Notes: generated from the sequence alone by a model not told the origin. 64,000 bases of DNA from Kordia periserrulae (GCF_003054265.1 NZ_QBKT01000013.1:1-64000), one strand, 5' to 3'. Positions 39,019-49,043 are shown, counted from the first letter of the stretch. Numbers and translations are program-made.

Positions 39019-40187
39019 TGGAGTTCGAATTTTTATCGCCTGTTAATGACTTATTAATAGCTCATAATGAACTGTTATCTAAGCAAGCTTTAGGAAATCA
39101 AATAGACATTCATTCGTCCAAAAACGGGATTCCTGAATCAATTGAAACGGCTAAATTCGCCATCATTGCTGTGTTGGAAAATCGCAGCGATATCAATTAT
39201 TTGGGTGAAAACTTAGACTTACTCGAAATCCGAAAAGCCTTTTACAGTCTATATCCAGGCAACTGGAATCACAACATTGTTGATTTAGGAAATCTTCAAA
39301 AAGGAAATACTGTTGATGATACCTATGTGGCGCTCAAAAGCATTATGGAGCCGCTGCTCAAAAAAAATATCATCCCTATCATTTTAGGCGGAAGTCAAGA
39401 CTTGATGTACGCGATGTATCGCTCGTACGATAATTTGGAGCAAACGGTCAACATTGTCAATGTAGACAGTAAATTTGACTTTGGTGCTGTTACGCAATCG
39501 GTGAGTAATCATTCGTACATGGGAAAAATCATCACGGAAGCACCACACAATCTATTCAACTACAGTAATATTGGGTATCAAACCTATTTCAATGCGCAAG
39601 AAGAAATTGACTTGATGCAAAAATTGTTCTTTGATGCGTATCGTTTAGGAAAAGTTTCTAGCGATATTAGTATTGTAGAACCAATTACACGCGATGCCGA
39701 TATTGTCGGAATTGACTTGTCTGCTGTTAAAGCTTCAGAAGTTAGCGGAAATCAAAATACTTCGCCCAATGGTTTGGATGGAAAAGAAATCTGTGCCATC
39801 AGTCGCTATGCAGGAATCAGTGACAAAGTATCTTCCTTTGGTATATTTGAATACCGAAACTCCAAAGACGAAGAAATTACCGCAATGTTGGTGGCGCAAA
39901 TGATTTGGTATTTTATAGAAGGTGTTAATTATCGCGTAAAAGACTATCCATTTACCTCAAAAGACGATTATTTAAAATATATTGTGCCAAACGACGTTGA
40001 AGAAATGGTCTTTTACAAAAGCAACAAAACAGAAAGATGGTGGATAGAAATACCATTTATTTCAAGTTTGAATAATAAATTAAAAAGACATACGTTATTA
40101 CCTTGCACACACCAAGATTATTTGAATGCTTGCAACCAAATAATCCCTGAAAGATGGTGGATGGCGTATAAAAAAAGTATAAATTAA
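39018..40187 (+). CDS. Arginase-fold (ureohydrolase-like) protein with degenerate metal site
   Basis: 389 residues, arginase/formimidoylglutamase family by fold and context. The metal-ligand motifs differ from active enzymes: GGSQD in place of GGxHD, VDSKFDFG in place of DAHxD, and GIDLSAVKASEVSG in place of SxDxDxxDP. This suggests loss of the dimanganese site and a non-catalytic or altered role. Coupled to topA (TAATG) and just upstream of gldK, an arrangement retained in gliding flavobacteria as far as I recall. Confidence 0.75.
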   Translation: MEFEFLSPVNDLLIAHNELLSKQALGNQIDIHSSKNGIPESIETAKFAIIAVLENRSDINYLGENLDLLEIRKAFYSLYPGNWNHNIVDLGNLQKGNTVDDTYVALKSIMEPLLKKNIIPIILGGSQDLMYAMYRSYDNLEQTVNIVNVDSKFDFGAVTQSVSNHSYMGKIITEAPHNLFNYSNIGYQTYFNAQEEIDLMQKLFFDAYRLGKVSSDISIVEPITRDADIVGIDLSAVKASEVSGNQNTSPNGLDGKEICAISRYAGISDKVSSFGIFEYRNSKDEEITAMLVAQMIWYFIEGVNYRVKDYPFTSKDDYLKYIVPNDVEEMVFYKSNKTERWWIEIPFISSLNNKLKRHTLLPCTHQDYLNACNQIIPERWWMAYKKSIN

Positions 40188-40208
40188 ATAAGCGTGTTAA
40201 AAAAACCT

Positions 40209-40216
40209 TAAATTTG
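40209..40216 (+). promoter_or_regulatory. -7 element upstream of gldK
   Basis: TAAATTTG, an exact TAnnTTTG match, leaves a leader of about 120 bases before gldK, leaving room for post-transcriptional control. Confidence 0.45.
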
Positions 40217-40338
40217 TATTGATAAAAAGCAATTTAAAACCATTAGTTTTTAGAACAAAAAATTGTTTTTTTAAAAATAAATAGATAGGTTTACGCCCTT
40301 AAAATCTATAAAAAACGTATTAACCTCAATAATTCCGT

Positions 40339-41703
40339 ATGAAAAAGATTGTTGTATTAACAGCCGTTTTAGCATTTCTTTATAGCTGTGGTTCAAAAGA
40401 CAGAGGTGAACTAGTCGGTGTCAAAGGAAAAAAATGGCATCCTGAAAAACCGTATGGTATGACGCTAGTTCCAGGTGGGTCATTTATCATGGGTAAGTCT
40501 GACGACGACATTGCTCAAACAAAAAATGCACCTACAAAAACTGTAACCGTTCCATCGTTCTACATGGATGAAACAGAAATCACAAACAGCGAATACAGAG
40601 AATTTGTGTACTGGGTTCGTGATTCTGTTATCCGAACAAAGTTGGCAATTTTAGCTGATGAGGAAGGAAAAACTGATCCCAACGAAGACGGAATAGCTAA
40701 GTATGCTTTTAAAGATGCAGACACGACAGACATGACTGCTTGGGAAAAGTATTATAATGCGAATTATGCGGGAATGGGACCAACAGGTTACGAAGGAAGA
40801 AGGTTAAATATGGACGAGGAGTTAATATGGGATTTTTCTGAAATTCCTGACGAGTTCTATGCTGAGGTAATGGATTCTATGTATATCTCTGAAGAAGAAT
40901 CATACAATGGTCAACGTACGATTGATTGGACAAAGGTTCGTTTTCAATATACGTGGATGGACATTGAAAGTGCTGCAAAAAACAAAGGGAAAAAGCGTAC
41001 GGATTTTATCAAAAGAGAAAACTTAGAAATTTATCCTGATACTACAGTTTGGATTAGAGACTTCGAATACTCTTACAACGAGCCAATGCACAACGACTAT
41101 TTTTGGCACGATGCATACAACGACTATCCTGTAGTTGGTGTTACTTGGAAACAAGCAAAAGCATTTTGTGAGTGGAGAACACTAAAAAAGAATATCTACA
41201 GAAAAGAAAGAAAGCGTCACCTAATCAACAAATTCAGATTGCCATCTGAAGCAGAGTGGGAATACGCTGCAAGAGGTGGACTTGAAGGAGCAACGTATCC
41301 TTGGGGTGGTCCTTACACAATGAACGACAGAGGTTGTTTCTTAGCAAACTTCAAACCATTACGAGGAAACTATGCAGCTGACCAAGCATTATATACTGTA
41401 GAAGCGGATGCGTTTGAGCCGAATGATTTCAACCTATACAACATGGCAGGAAACGTTTCAGAATGGACAGCATCTTCCTATGATCCTAGTTCGTATGAAT
41501 ACATGTCAACCATGAGTCCAAACGTAAACGACACACTCAACAAGCGAAAAGTAATTCGTGGAGGTTCTTGGAAAGACGTTGAATACTTCTTGCAAGTAAG
41601 CACTAGAGACTTCGAATATAAAGATTCAGCACGAAGCTACATCGGTTTCAGAACGGTACAAAGCTACATGGGAACAGATGTTATCGGAACAGTCAAAAAC
41701 TAA
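40339..41703 (+). CDS. gldK: Gliding motility/T9SS lipoprotein GldK
   Basis: 454 residues. Signal peptide with lipobox around LYSCGS. FGE-sulfatase-like (SUMF1) domain with PGGSFIMG, DETEITNSEYREFV, FRLPSEAEWEYAARGG, NMAGNVSEWTAS and VIRGGSWKD. With GldN it forms the outer-membrane-associated ring of the type IX secretion system; the enzymatic activity of the FGE fold is not thought to be retained. First of the gldKLMN operon. Confidence 0.97.
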   Translation: MKKIVVLTAVLAFLYSCGSKDRGELVGVKGKKWHPEKPYGMTLVPGGSFIMGKSDDDIAQTKNAPTKTVTVPSFYMDETEITNSEYREFVYWVRDSVIRTKLAILADEEGKTDPNEDGIAKYAFKDADTTDMTAWEKYYNANYAGMGPTGYEGRRLNMDEELIWDFSEIPDEFYAEVMDSMYISEEESYNGQRTIDWTKVRFQYTWMDIESAAKNKGKKRTDFIKRENLEIYPDTTVWIRDFEYSYNEPMHNDYFWHDAYNDYPVVGVTWKQAKAFCEWRTLKKNIYRKERKRHLINKFRLPSEAEWEYAARGGLEGATYPWGGPYTMNDRGCFLANFKPLRGNYAADQALYTVEADAFEPNDFNLYNMAGNVSEWTASSYDPSSYEYMSTMSPNVNDTLNKRKVIRGGSWKDVEYFLQVSTRDFEYKDSARSYIGFRTVQSYMGTDVIGTVKN

Positions 41704-41784
41704 TTATCGTAATACTTAAATAAACCACGGTTAACCCAACACTTAAATTTATTAACTAAACACTAAACTAAAAATTAGATTATT

Positions 41785-42417
41785 ATGGCAAAGAATGGCA
41801 AGATCACGCTAACGAACATGGTATATGGCCTTGGAGCGGCAATTGTAATTGTAGGAGCATTATTTAAAATTCAGCACTGGCCTTACGGTAGTGAAATTTT
41901 AACGCTAGGAATGATTGTAGAAGCACTTGTATTTACATATTCAGCATTTGAAAGACAAACAGACGAATTAGACTGGTCGTTGGTATACCCTGAATTAGCA
42001 GGAGGATCGGCAAAAGCAAAAGCTAAAAAAGAAGAAGCTGCTGACGCAGAAGGATTGTTATCTAAAAAATTAGACAACTTATTAAAAGATGCTAGAATTG
42101 ATAGCGAATTAATGAGCAGCTTGGGTGAAAGCATTCGCAACTTCGAAGGAGCAGCAAAAAGCATTTCTCCAACTGTAGATGCAATTGCATCCACTAAAAA
42201 ATACAGTGAAGAAATGTCTTTAGCAGCAGCACAAATGGAATCATTAAACAGCTTGTACAAAGTACAAATGGAAAGTGCTAACCGTCAAGCAGCAATCAAC
42301 GAAGAGGCTGTAGAAAATGCAGCGAAGTTAAAAGAACAAATGCAATCATTAGCATCGAACTTATCATCATTAAATGGTGTATATGGTGGAATGTTATCTG
42401 CAATGAATAAGAGCTAA
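41785..42417 (+). CDS. gldL: T9SS motor protein GldL
   Basis: 210 residues. Two membrane helices near the N-terminus (about 12-32 and 38-57) with the conserved FKIQHWPYGSEIL between them, then a long cytoplasmic helical domain. With GldM it forms the proton-driven rotary motor of gliding and T9SS. The Glu in MIVEALVF lies within the second helix, where the essential acidic residue is expected. Confidence 0.97.
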   Translation: MAKNGKITLTNMVYGLGAAIVIVGALFKIQHWPYGSEILTLGMIVEALVFTYSAFERQTDELDWSLVYPELAGGSAKAKAKKEEAADAEGLLSKKLDNLLKDARIDSELMSSLGESIRNFEGAAKSISPTVDAIASTKKYSEEMSLAAAQMESLNSLYKVQMESANRQAAINEEAVENAAKLKEQMQSLASNLSSLNGVYGGMLSAMNKS

Positions 42418-42471
42418 TTAGTTACTTACCTAATTTAATTCAACAAAAATTAACAAAAAAACTAATTAGAA

Positions 42472-44040
42472 ATGGCAGGAGGAAAAGTATCTGCAAGGCA
42501 GAAAATGATTAACCTGATGTACTTGGTGTTCATCGCAATGATTGCAATGACGATGACCAAAGAAGTATTATCAGCGTTTGATTCTATGAACTCAAAATTT
42601 GTCAGCACCAATGAATTGACTGACGAATCTAACGACCGTTTATTAAAAGGGTTAGAGCAAAAAGCAAACGAAAAACCAGCGGAATTTAGCATTCCAGCGC
42701 AAAAAGCAGAGCGAATCAGAGCAATCTCAGATGATTTCAATGCGTATCTTGAAGATATTAAAAAAGATATCTTAGAAGGTGGTCAATATGAAAGAACTGA
42801 AGAAGGTGCATTACCAGCTGAAAAAATGGACAAAGGTGACTACTTAGATGAAAAGTGGTTTACAGGTGACCGTTTAACGAAAGAAGGAGAAGCGGTTATG
42901 GCGCGTATTCGTAAATATAAAGACGATATCAGAGGTGTACTTGGTGATGACCAAACATACACAACGGCAATCGAAAACTTTGAAAAAAGATTTGATTTGA
43001 GCGATGTAAAACCAAATGAAGGAGCGAAGCTAGGTTATTTAGATTATAATTTTAAAGGTTTTCCAGCAGTTGCATCGTATGCTAAAATTACAGCAATGCA
43101 AAATGATGTAAAATCTACTGAAGCTAACTTATACAACCTATTCTTAGGAAACTCGTTAGAAGAGGCAATTACATTGAAAAACTATCAAGCAATTGTACTT
43201 CCTGAAAAGAATGCGTTTTTTGCAGGCGAAGAATTTAGAGGAACAGTTGTATTAGGAAAATACGCGAACGTATCTCCAATCAAACTTTCTGTAAACGGAA
43301 ACGATATATCTTTAAAAGAAGAAGGCGCACTAGACTCAGTAGGAAATGCTTTGGTACGATTCAAAACAGGAAACGTAGGAGAACACGAAGTAAAGGGTAC
43401 ATTTACCTTTGTTGAAAAAGGGGAGGAATTACCAATTGAATTCAAAGCAAACTATGTAGTAGTACCACGTCCAAACTCAGCAACAATTTCTGCTGATAAA
43501 ATGAACGTAGTATACCGTGGAGTAGACAACCCAATGACAATTTCATTTGCGGGTGTTCCTGATAATAAAGTAACTGCTTCAGCACCTGGATTACAGAAAA
43601 AAGGAAATGGTTCATATAATATGAAGCCAACTGCAGGCGGTAGAGAAGTAACTATTAATGTTAGAGCTACACTTGATGATGGTTCATCTTCAACAGATAG
43701 CAAAACATTTAGAATTAAAGAAATCCCTGCGCCAACAGGATTCTTTAGAGGACTTTCTGGATCGCAAAAAATGTCTAAATCTGGAGTTGCAAAAGGAACC
43801 GTAAAAGCTGATTTCGAAGATTTCGATTTCGATTTACCGTTAACTGTAACACAATTTGACTTTAAAGTACCTGGACAGCCAACAATTACTGTTCAAGGAA
43901 GCAAGTTAGACTCAAGAGCACAAAACGCTTTAAATAGAGCAAAAAGAGGACAAACGGTACAAATTCTTAATATCAAGGCGAAAAGTAATGGTCCGCTTAT
44001 TAAGAAAGTATCACCAGTAATTATTGAAATTACAAACTAA
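42472..44040 (+). CDS. gldM: T9SS motor/stator protein GldM
   Basis: 522 residues. One N-terminal membrane helix (KMINLMYLVFIAMIAMTMTK) followed by a long periplasmic part with four domains: a helical bundle (about 40-225) and Ig-like modules to the C-terminus. It spans the periplasm from GldL to the GldK/GldN ring. Typical length. Confidence 0.97.
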   Translation: MAGGKVSARQKMINLMYLVFIAMIAMTMTKEVLSAFDSMNSKFVSTNELTDESNDRLLKGLEQKANEKPAEFSIPAQKAERIRAISDDFNAYLEDIKKDILEGGQYERTEEGALPAEKMDKGDYLDEKWFTGDRLTKEGEAVMARIRKYKDDIRGVLGDDQTYTTAIENFEKRFDLSDVKPNEGAKLGYLDYNFKGFPAVASYAKITAMQNDVKSTEANLYNLFLGNSLEEAITLKNYQAIVLPEKNAFFAGEEFRGTVVLGKYANVSPIKLSVNGNDISLKEEGALDSVGNALVRFKTGNVGEHEVKGTFTFVEKGEELPIEFKANYVVVPRPNSATISADKMNVVYRGVDNPMTISFAGVPDNKVTASAPGLQKKGNGSYNMKPTAGGREVTINVRATLDDGSSSTDSKTFRIKEIPAPTGFFRGLSGSQKMSKSGVAKGTVKADFEDFDFDLPLTVTQFDFKVPGQPTITVQGSKLDSRAQNALNRAKRGQTVQILNIKAKSNGPLIKKVSPVIIEITN

Positions 44041-44059
44041 AATTATTAAACTATTTGTT

Positions 44060-44953
44060 ATGAATTTGAGAAGTTTATTTACGATTGCATGTACATTCCT
44101 AGTTTCAGGATCAATGTTTGCACAAGCAAATTTATTGAATGCCAAAGATCCTAGTGAAATTGGTGTAAAAACGGAAGCGCAGAAAAAAGCTGACAATGAT
44201 GGTCCGTTACCGTATGGATATGTAGATGACAGAGATATTCTTTGGTCAGCAACGACTTGGGAAATTATTGATCTTGATGAAAGAGTAAACTTCCCTTTGT
44301 ACTATCCAATTGACACAGTTGGAATGCGTGCCGACAGACGTTCTTTGTACGATGTCTTAATGAAGAATATCAAGTCTAATAAAATCCAAAAAATTTATGC
44401 AGACGGTAACTTTACTGAAGTTCGTACATTAAATGATATTCAATCAAGTTTAAAGAAAGTAGATACCTTACCAGAAGGTATCGACCAATTAAACAGAGGT
44501 GAAAAATTATCTGATGAATTTATTGAAGTAAGAGAGCTAACAGCTGGAGACATTGAAGCATATCACGTAAAAGGTGTTTGGTATTTTGACAAGCGTCAAG
44601 GTGAATTAAAATACCGCTTGCTTGGAATTGCTCCTGTATCACCTGAAGCACAATTTGTAGATTTAGACGGACAGCAAGATTTAATTGAATTGTTCTGGGT
44701 TTTCTATCCAGATGCACGTGAAATTTTGCACGAAGCGAAAGCTTTCAATGACCGAAATGCGGCTGTGCCATTGTCGTTTGATCACTTGTTAAACTCAAGA
44801 AGATTTAACGGAATCATTTACAAAGAAGAAAATGTACAAGGCGATAGGCGTGTTAGAGAATACGTAAAAGATAATTCACTCATGCAGTTGTTAGAATCGC
44901 AACGAATCAAAGAAAAAATTCGAGGAAGAGAACAAGACATGTGGAATTACTAA
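44060..44953 (+). CDS. gldN: Gliding motility/T9SS protein GldN
   Basis: 297 residues from the ATG at 44060, which gives a signal peptide (FLVSGSMFAQ); an earlier in-frame start at 44024 would overlap gldM and lengthen the signal. Motifs DDRDILWSATTWEIIDLDER, INFPLYYP-like and WVFYPDAREILHEAK-type segments fit the family. Partners with GldK. Last gene of the operon, with a terminator 25 bases on. Confidence 0.95.
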   Translation: MNLRSLFTIACTFLVSGSMFAQANLLNAKDPSEIGVKTEAQKKADNDGPLPYGYVDDRDILWSATTWEIIDLDERVNFPLYYPIDTVGMRADRRSLYDVLMKNIKSNKIQKIYADGNFTEVRTLNDIQSSLKKVDTLPEGIDQLNRGEKLSDEFIEVRELTAGDIEAYHVKGVWYFDKRQGELKYRLLGIAPVSPEAQFVDLDGQQDLIELFWVFYPDAREILHEAKAFNDRNAAVPLSFDHLLNSRRFNGIIYKEENVQGDRRVREYVKDNSLMQLLESQRIKEKIRGREQDMWNY

Positions 44954-44978
44954 AATTCATAACATAACAATACTGAAA

Positions 44979-45005
44979 ACGCTCACTAATTAGTGGGCGT
45001 TTTTT
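44979..45005 (+). terminator. Terminator of gldKLMN
   Basis: ACGCTCAC (44979-44986) pairs with GTGGGCGT (44993-45000) with one G-U pair, loop TAATTA, followed by TTTTT. Confidence 0.85.
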
Positions 45006-45012
45006 ATTTTTG
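45005..45012 (+). promoter_or_regulatory. -7 element of the FAD oxidoreductase gene
   Basis: TATTTTTG, an exact TAnnTTTG match overlapping the T-run of the preceding terminator, only 5 bases before the ATG at 45017; the transcript would be nearly leaderless. Confidence 0.45.
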
Positions 45013-45016
45013 CACT

Positions 45017-46078
45017 ATGGTAGATTATATAATTGTCGGATTAGGGTTGGCTGGTATCGCTTTTTGTGAAGAACTTGAAGCCGCAGGGAAGAGTTTTATC
45101 GTGTTTGAAGACAACTCTCAGCAATCGTCAACAGTGGCTGGCGGATTGTACAATCCCGTAGTTTTAAAGCGATTTACACCGGTGTGGAATGCTGATGAGC
45201 AATTGGAAGTCGCGCTGCCTTTTTACGAAGCTTTAGAAGAAAAACTCAACGCACAATTTGATGAAAAACTCCCTGTATTACGACGCTTTGCTGCTGTTGA
45301 AGAACAAAACTTATGGTTTGAAGCCGCCGACAAACCCAAACTTACACGCTATTTAGATACCAAATTAATTCACAATACCAACGAATCAATCAACGCGCCT
45401 TTCTCACTTGGAAAAGTAAACGAAACAGGCAGAATATTTACAGAAAAACTGCTCAAGGCTTATCGTAACTATTTGACGGCGAAAAATCGTTTGCAAAACG
45501 AGCGTTTTCAATATGAAAAAATAGTATTCACCAACAATGAAGTACATTATGGAAAGCTTCAAGCAAGGCATATCGTTTTCTGTGAAGGTTTCGGTGTCAA
45601 GCAAAATCCGTACTTTTCATACTTACCATTAAACGGAACCAAAGGCGAATTACTTACTATCAAAGCACCCAATTTAAAAGTTGAGGAAGTTGTAAAATCG
45701 GCTGTTTTTATCATCCCGATAGGAAACAACACCTATCGAATTGGAGCAACCTATAATTGGACAGACAAAACCAATCTTCCCACAGAAAAAGCCAAAAAAG
45801 AATTAACAGAAAAACTCGATACACTCATCAATTGCGATTACGAAATCATAGACCAAGTTGCAGGCATACGACCAACAGTTGTGGATAGAAGACCGTTAGT
45901 AGGAATACATCCAGCACATTCACAATTGGCCGTTTTAAACGGTTTAGGAACACGCGGTGTGATGATTGCACCAACTGTAGCCAAACAACTCTACAATCAC
46001 ATCGAAAACAGCGCTGTATTGCCAGAAGAAGTCAATATTGAACGTTTTAAAGATTATTTTGAGAAAAATACAGATTAA
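45017..46078 (+). CDS. FAD-dependent oxidoreductase (DAO family)
   Basis: 353 residues from the ATG at 45017. The dinucleotide-binding motif DYIIVGLGLAGIAFCEEL starts at residue 3, so the shorter start fits better than an in-frame codon at 44993. The C-terminal GIRPTVVDRRPLVG and GLGTRGVMIAPTVA blocks are typical of D-amino-acid/glycine oxidase-like flavoproteins. Substrate unknown; cytoplasmic. Confidence 0.88.
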   Translation: MVDYIIVGLGLAGIAFCEELEAAGKSFIVFEDNSQQSSTVAGGLYNPVVLKRFTPVWNADEQLEVALPFYEALEEKLNAQFDEKLPVLRRFAAVEEQNLWFEAADKPKLTRYLDTKLIHNTNESINAPFSLGKVNETGRIFTEKLLKAYRNYLTAKNRLQNERFQYEKIVFTNNEVHYGKLQARHIVFCEGFGVKQNPYFSYLPLNGTKGELLTIKAPNLKVEEVVKSAVFIIPIGNNTYRIGATYNWTDKTNLPTEKAKKELTEKLDTLINCDYEIIDQVAGIRPTVVDRRPLVGIHPAHSQLAVLNGLGTRGVMIAPTVAKQLYNHIENSAVLPEEVNIERFKDYFEKNTD

Positions 46079-46467
46079 CTCCGTTTCGGATCCTTTTCCT
46101 TATCGTAAGAAATAAACAAATTAATCCAAATATTTCGTGAAAGTCGCATAATGATTGGCATAAACCCAATCAACGTTCCCATGATGATAAAAAATGTTGT
46201 CAATAAATCTGAAATTCCAATAAAATAACGCGCAATAATAAAAGCAGCGACAGCAAAAGCAATTCCTACGCCATAACTTACATACATAGCGCCGTAAAAA
46301 AAGGAAGGTTCAATCTTATACCGTGTACCGCAATGCGAACAAGTTTCGTGCATTTTCAGCGTAGTATTCAGTTTATACGGATTTTTCACCTGATACATGC
46401 TTTCATTTTGGCATTTTGGGCAACTTCCCGTTAAAATACTATTTAATTTCGTTCCTTTTTTTAACAT
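46075..46467 (-). CDS. DUF983 membrane protein with zinc ribbon
   Basis: 130 residues. N-terminal zinc-ribbon cysteines (SCPKC ... CSHCGTRY), then two membrane helices (about 58-80 and 85-105). DUF983 proteins are of unknown function. Convergent with the FAD gene, overlapping by 4 bases. TACTTTTG at 46501-46508 on its strand is a good promoter element. Confidence 0.88.
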   Translation of the reverse strand: MLKKGTKLNSILTGSCPKCQNESMYQVKNPYKLNTTLKMHETCSHCGTRYKIEPSFFYGAMYVSYGVGIAFAVAAFIIARYFIGISDLLTTFFIIMGTLIGFMPIIMRLSRNIWINLFISYDKEKDPKRS

Positions 46468-46500
46468 TTGTAAAATATATTTTCAGACAGTCTTACGCTG

Positions 46501-46508
46501 CAAAAGTA
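46501..46508 (-). promoter_or_regulatory. -7 element of the DUF983 gene
   Basis: TACTTTTG on the minus strand, exact TAnnTTTG, 34 bases before the ATG, in the divergent gap to the ABC-F gene. Confidence 0.55.
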
Positions 46509-46548
46509 AGACATACATTTTACAAAAACGGTAACTTTTGTCACACAC

Positions 46549-48471
46549 ATGATAAATATTCACAACATAGCTGTTGCTTTTGGCGGCGAGTATCTTTTTA
46601 AAGAAATTTCGTTTCGACTTAACGCGGGTGATAGTGTCGGATTGATAGGGAAAAATGGCGCAGGAAAATCTACCTTGTTAAAAATTCTTGCCAAAGAAAA
46701 CGAGCCAGATGAAGGAGAAATTGCCACAGATAAAGATGTTTCCATTGGTTTTTTAAAGCAGGATATTGAATTTATGCAAGGACGTACCGTTTTGGAAGAA
46801 AGTTATGAAGCTTTTGAGGAAATTCGCGAACTCGAATTGCAAATCGATCGCATCAATCATCAACTGGCAGAACGAACCGATTACGACAGTGAATCGTACA
46901 ATGAGCTCATTGTGAATTTAAGTGAATGTACTGCGCGTTATGAAATTTTAGGCGGTTACAATTACAAAGGCGATACCGAACGTGTGCTGCAAGGATTGGG
47001 TTTTAAGCGTGAAGATTTTGACAAAAAAACAGATACTTTTTCGGGCGGTTGGCGCATGCGAATTGAATTGGCAAAATTATTATTGCAACAAAACGATATT
47101 TTACTGCTAGATGAGCCGACGAACCACTTGGATATTGAATCGATTATTTGGTTGGAGCAATTTCTAAAAAACTTTCCAGGAGTTGTTATTATCGTATCGC
47201 ACGATAAAATGTTTTTGGACAATGTCACCAACAGAACAATTGAAATTTCTTTGGGAAGAATCTACGATTACAACAAACCCTATTCAAAATATTTGGTGCT
47301 GCGTGAAGAAATTCGCGAACAGCAATTGGCGACGCAAAAAAATCAGGAAAAGCAGATTCAACACACGGAAAAACTTATTGAAAAATTTCGCGCAAAAGCT
47401 TCCAAAGCTTCTATGGCGCAATCGCTCATCAAAAAACTCGAACGCATTGATCGCATTGAAGTCGATGAAGATGACAATGCTGTGATGTCTATTCAATTTC
47501 CTATTTCGATTCAACCTGGAAAAGTGGTGATAGAAGGTGAAAACATCTCTAAAAATTACGGTGAAAAAAAGGTGCTTTCCAGCGTAGATTTGTTTGTGGA
47601 GCGCAGTAGTAAAATTGCGTTTGTTGGGCAAAACGGTCAGGGGAAATCTACCTTAGCGAAAATCATCGTTAATGAAATTCCGCACGACGGGCGATTGGAA
47701 TTAGGTCATAACGTACAAATTGGCTATTTCGCGCAAAATCAGGCAGAATATTTAGATGGCAGCCTTACGGTAGAAGAAACCATGATTGAAGCGGCTGACG
47801 AAAAAACACGACCCAAAGTGCGTGATATGTTAGGTGCTTTTCTCTTTAGAGGTGAAGAAGTGGATAAAAAGGTAAAAGTACTTTCTGGAGGCGAACGAAA
47901 TCGATTAGCGCTGTGTAAAATGCTCTTACAACCCTTCAATGTATTGGTGATGGACGAACCGACAAACCATTTAGACATTAAATCGAAAAACGTGCTCAAA
48001 ACCGCATTGCAAAACTTTGAAGGAACGCTCATTCTCGTTTCGCATGATCGTGACTTTTTACAAGGATTGACCAATAAAGTTTATGAATTTAAAGACCGAA
48101 AGTTAAAAGAATATTTAGGCGATATCAATTACTATTTGGAAGAACGACAAGTGTCTGATTTACGCGAAGTAGAAAAACGAACGGTTGTAAAGCAGGAAAC
48201 AGAAGAGAAAGAAGCGCCAAAGCAATCGTACGAATCGCAAAAAAAATTAAAATCGCTCAACAACAAACTTAACAAAGTAGAACGTGCCATTTCCGATTTA
48301 GAAAAGGAAATAAAAGACATCGATATGGAATTGGCGGTAAACTACGAGGAAACCATTGCGCAACCTGATTTCTTTGATACATATCAAGGAAAAAAGAAGG
48401 AATTAGAAGTGTTGATGCAAGATTGGGAAGTCATACAAGAAGAAATGGAAGCTTTGGAAGCTGAATTATAA
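46549..48471 (+). CDS. ABC-F family ATPase
   Basis: 640 residues, no membrane domain. Two ATPase cassettes: Walker A GLIGKNGAGKSTLLKIL and GQNGQGKSTLAKI, signatures FSGGWRMRIELAKLL and LSGGERNRLALCK, and DEPTNHLD in both. The linker (about 240-310) and a C-terminal coiled coil (about 560-640) are typical of the Uup/EttA group, which act on ribosomes. Which subfamily is not decided here. Confidence 0.95.
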   Translation: MINIHNIAVAFGGEYLFKEISFRLNAGDSVGLIGKNGAGKSTLLKILAKENEPDEGEIATDKDVSIGFLKQDIEFMQGRTVLEESYEAFEEIRELELQIDRINHQLAERTDYDSESYNELIVNLSECTARYEILGGYNYKGDTERVLQGLGFKREDFDKKTDTFSGGWRMRIELAKLLLQQNDILLLDEPTNHLDIESIIWLEQFLKNFPGVVIIVSHDKMFLDNVTNRTIEISLGRIYDYNKPYSKYLVLREEIREQQLATQKNQEKQIQHTEKLIEKFRAKASKASMAQSLIKKLERIDRIEVDEDDNAVMSIQFPISIQPGKVVIEGENISKNYGEKKVLSSVDLFVERSSKIAFVGQNGQGKSTLAKIIVNEIPHDGRLELGHNVQIGYFAQNQAEYLDGSLTVEETMIEAADEKTRPKVRDMLGAFLFRGEEVDKKVKVLSGGERNRLALCKMLLQPFNVLVMDEPTNHLDIKSKNVLKTALQNFEGTLILVSHDRDFLQGLTNKVYEFKDRKLKEYLGDINYYLEERQVSDLREVEKRTVVKQETEEKEAPKQSYESQKKLKSLNNKLNKVERAISDLEKEIKDIDMELAVNYEETIAQPDFFDTYQGKKKELEVLMQDWEVIQEEMEALEAEL

Positions 48472-48477
48472 AAGTCG

Positions 48478-48485
48478 TATTTTTG
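48478..48485 (+). promoter_or_regulatory. -7 element of the CPXCG gene
   Basis: TATTTTTG, exact TAnnTTTG, four bases before the ATG at 48490. Confidence 0.45.
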
Positions 48486-48489
48486 CAGG

Positions 48490-48672
48490 ATGAACGAACA
48501 TTTTTTTCAATGTCCTTACTGTTGGGAGGAAATCTCCATGTTGATTGACACGTCGGTACGTGAGCAAAAATATATTGAAGACTGTGAAGTTTGTTGCAAT
48601 CCGATAGAAATTTACGCACAAACAGAAGATGGTGAAATCACAGTTTTTGACGCAAAAAACATTGAGCAATAA
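48490..48672 (+). CDS. CPXCG-motif cysteine-rich protein
   Basis: 60 residues with CPYC near the N-terminus and CEVCC near the middle (residues about 36-40), the four-cysteine pattern of the small CPXCG protein family (probable zinc binding, function unknown). Nineteen bases after the ABC-F stop with its own -7 element. Confidence 0.85.
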   Translation: MNEHFFQCPYCWEEISMLIDTSVREQKYIEDCEVCCNPIEIYAQTEDGEITVFDAKNIEQ

Positions 48673-48711
48673 AAAAGTTTAAAATTTCATTGCTAGAATA
48701 AAAAATGATTG

Positions 48712-48719
48712 TATATTTG
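48712..48719 (+). promoter_or_regulatory. -7 element of the initiator tRNA
   Basis: TATATTTG, exact TAnnTTTG match, 11 bases before the tRNA 5' end. Confidence 0.65.
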
Positions 48720-48730
48720 CAGTCCAATAT

Positions 48731-48803
<73 letters not shown>

Positions 48804-48814
48804 CTAGAGTTGAC

Positions 48815-48846
48815 AAGGCTTCACAGAAATGTGAGGCCTTTTTTGT
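48815..48846 (+). terminator. Terminator of the tRNA gene
   Basis: AAGGCTTCAC (48815-48824) pairs with GTGAGGCCTT (48831-48840), one G-U, loop AGAAAT, followed by TTTT. The remaining 200 bases to 49043 hold nothing recognised. Confidence 0.85.
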
Positions 48847-49043
48847 TTTAATGGGTAAAACATAGGTAAAACAAATGGTTGAATAACTTGTGTCGAAATG
48901 ATGTAATATGCAACCTGTATAAAAACCTGAAATCAAAATAAACCATATTGAATCATATAAATATTAAGCGAAGCAGAGATAAGTTCTTCCTTGAAAGTAC
49001 TCTTTGTTTTTCAGGATAATATCACGGTAAACAAAAATGAAAT

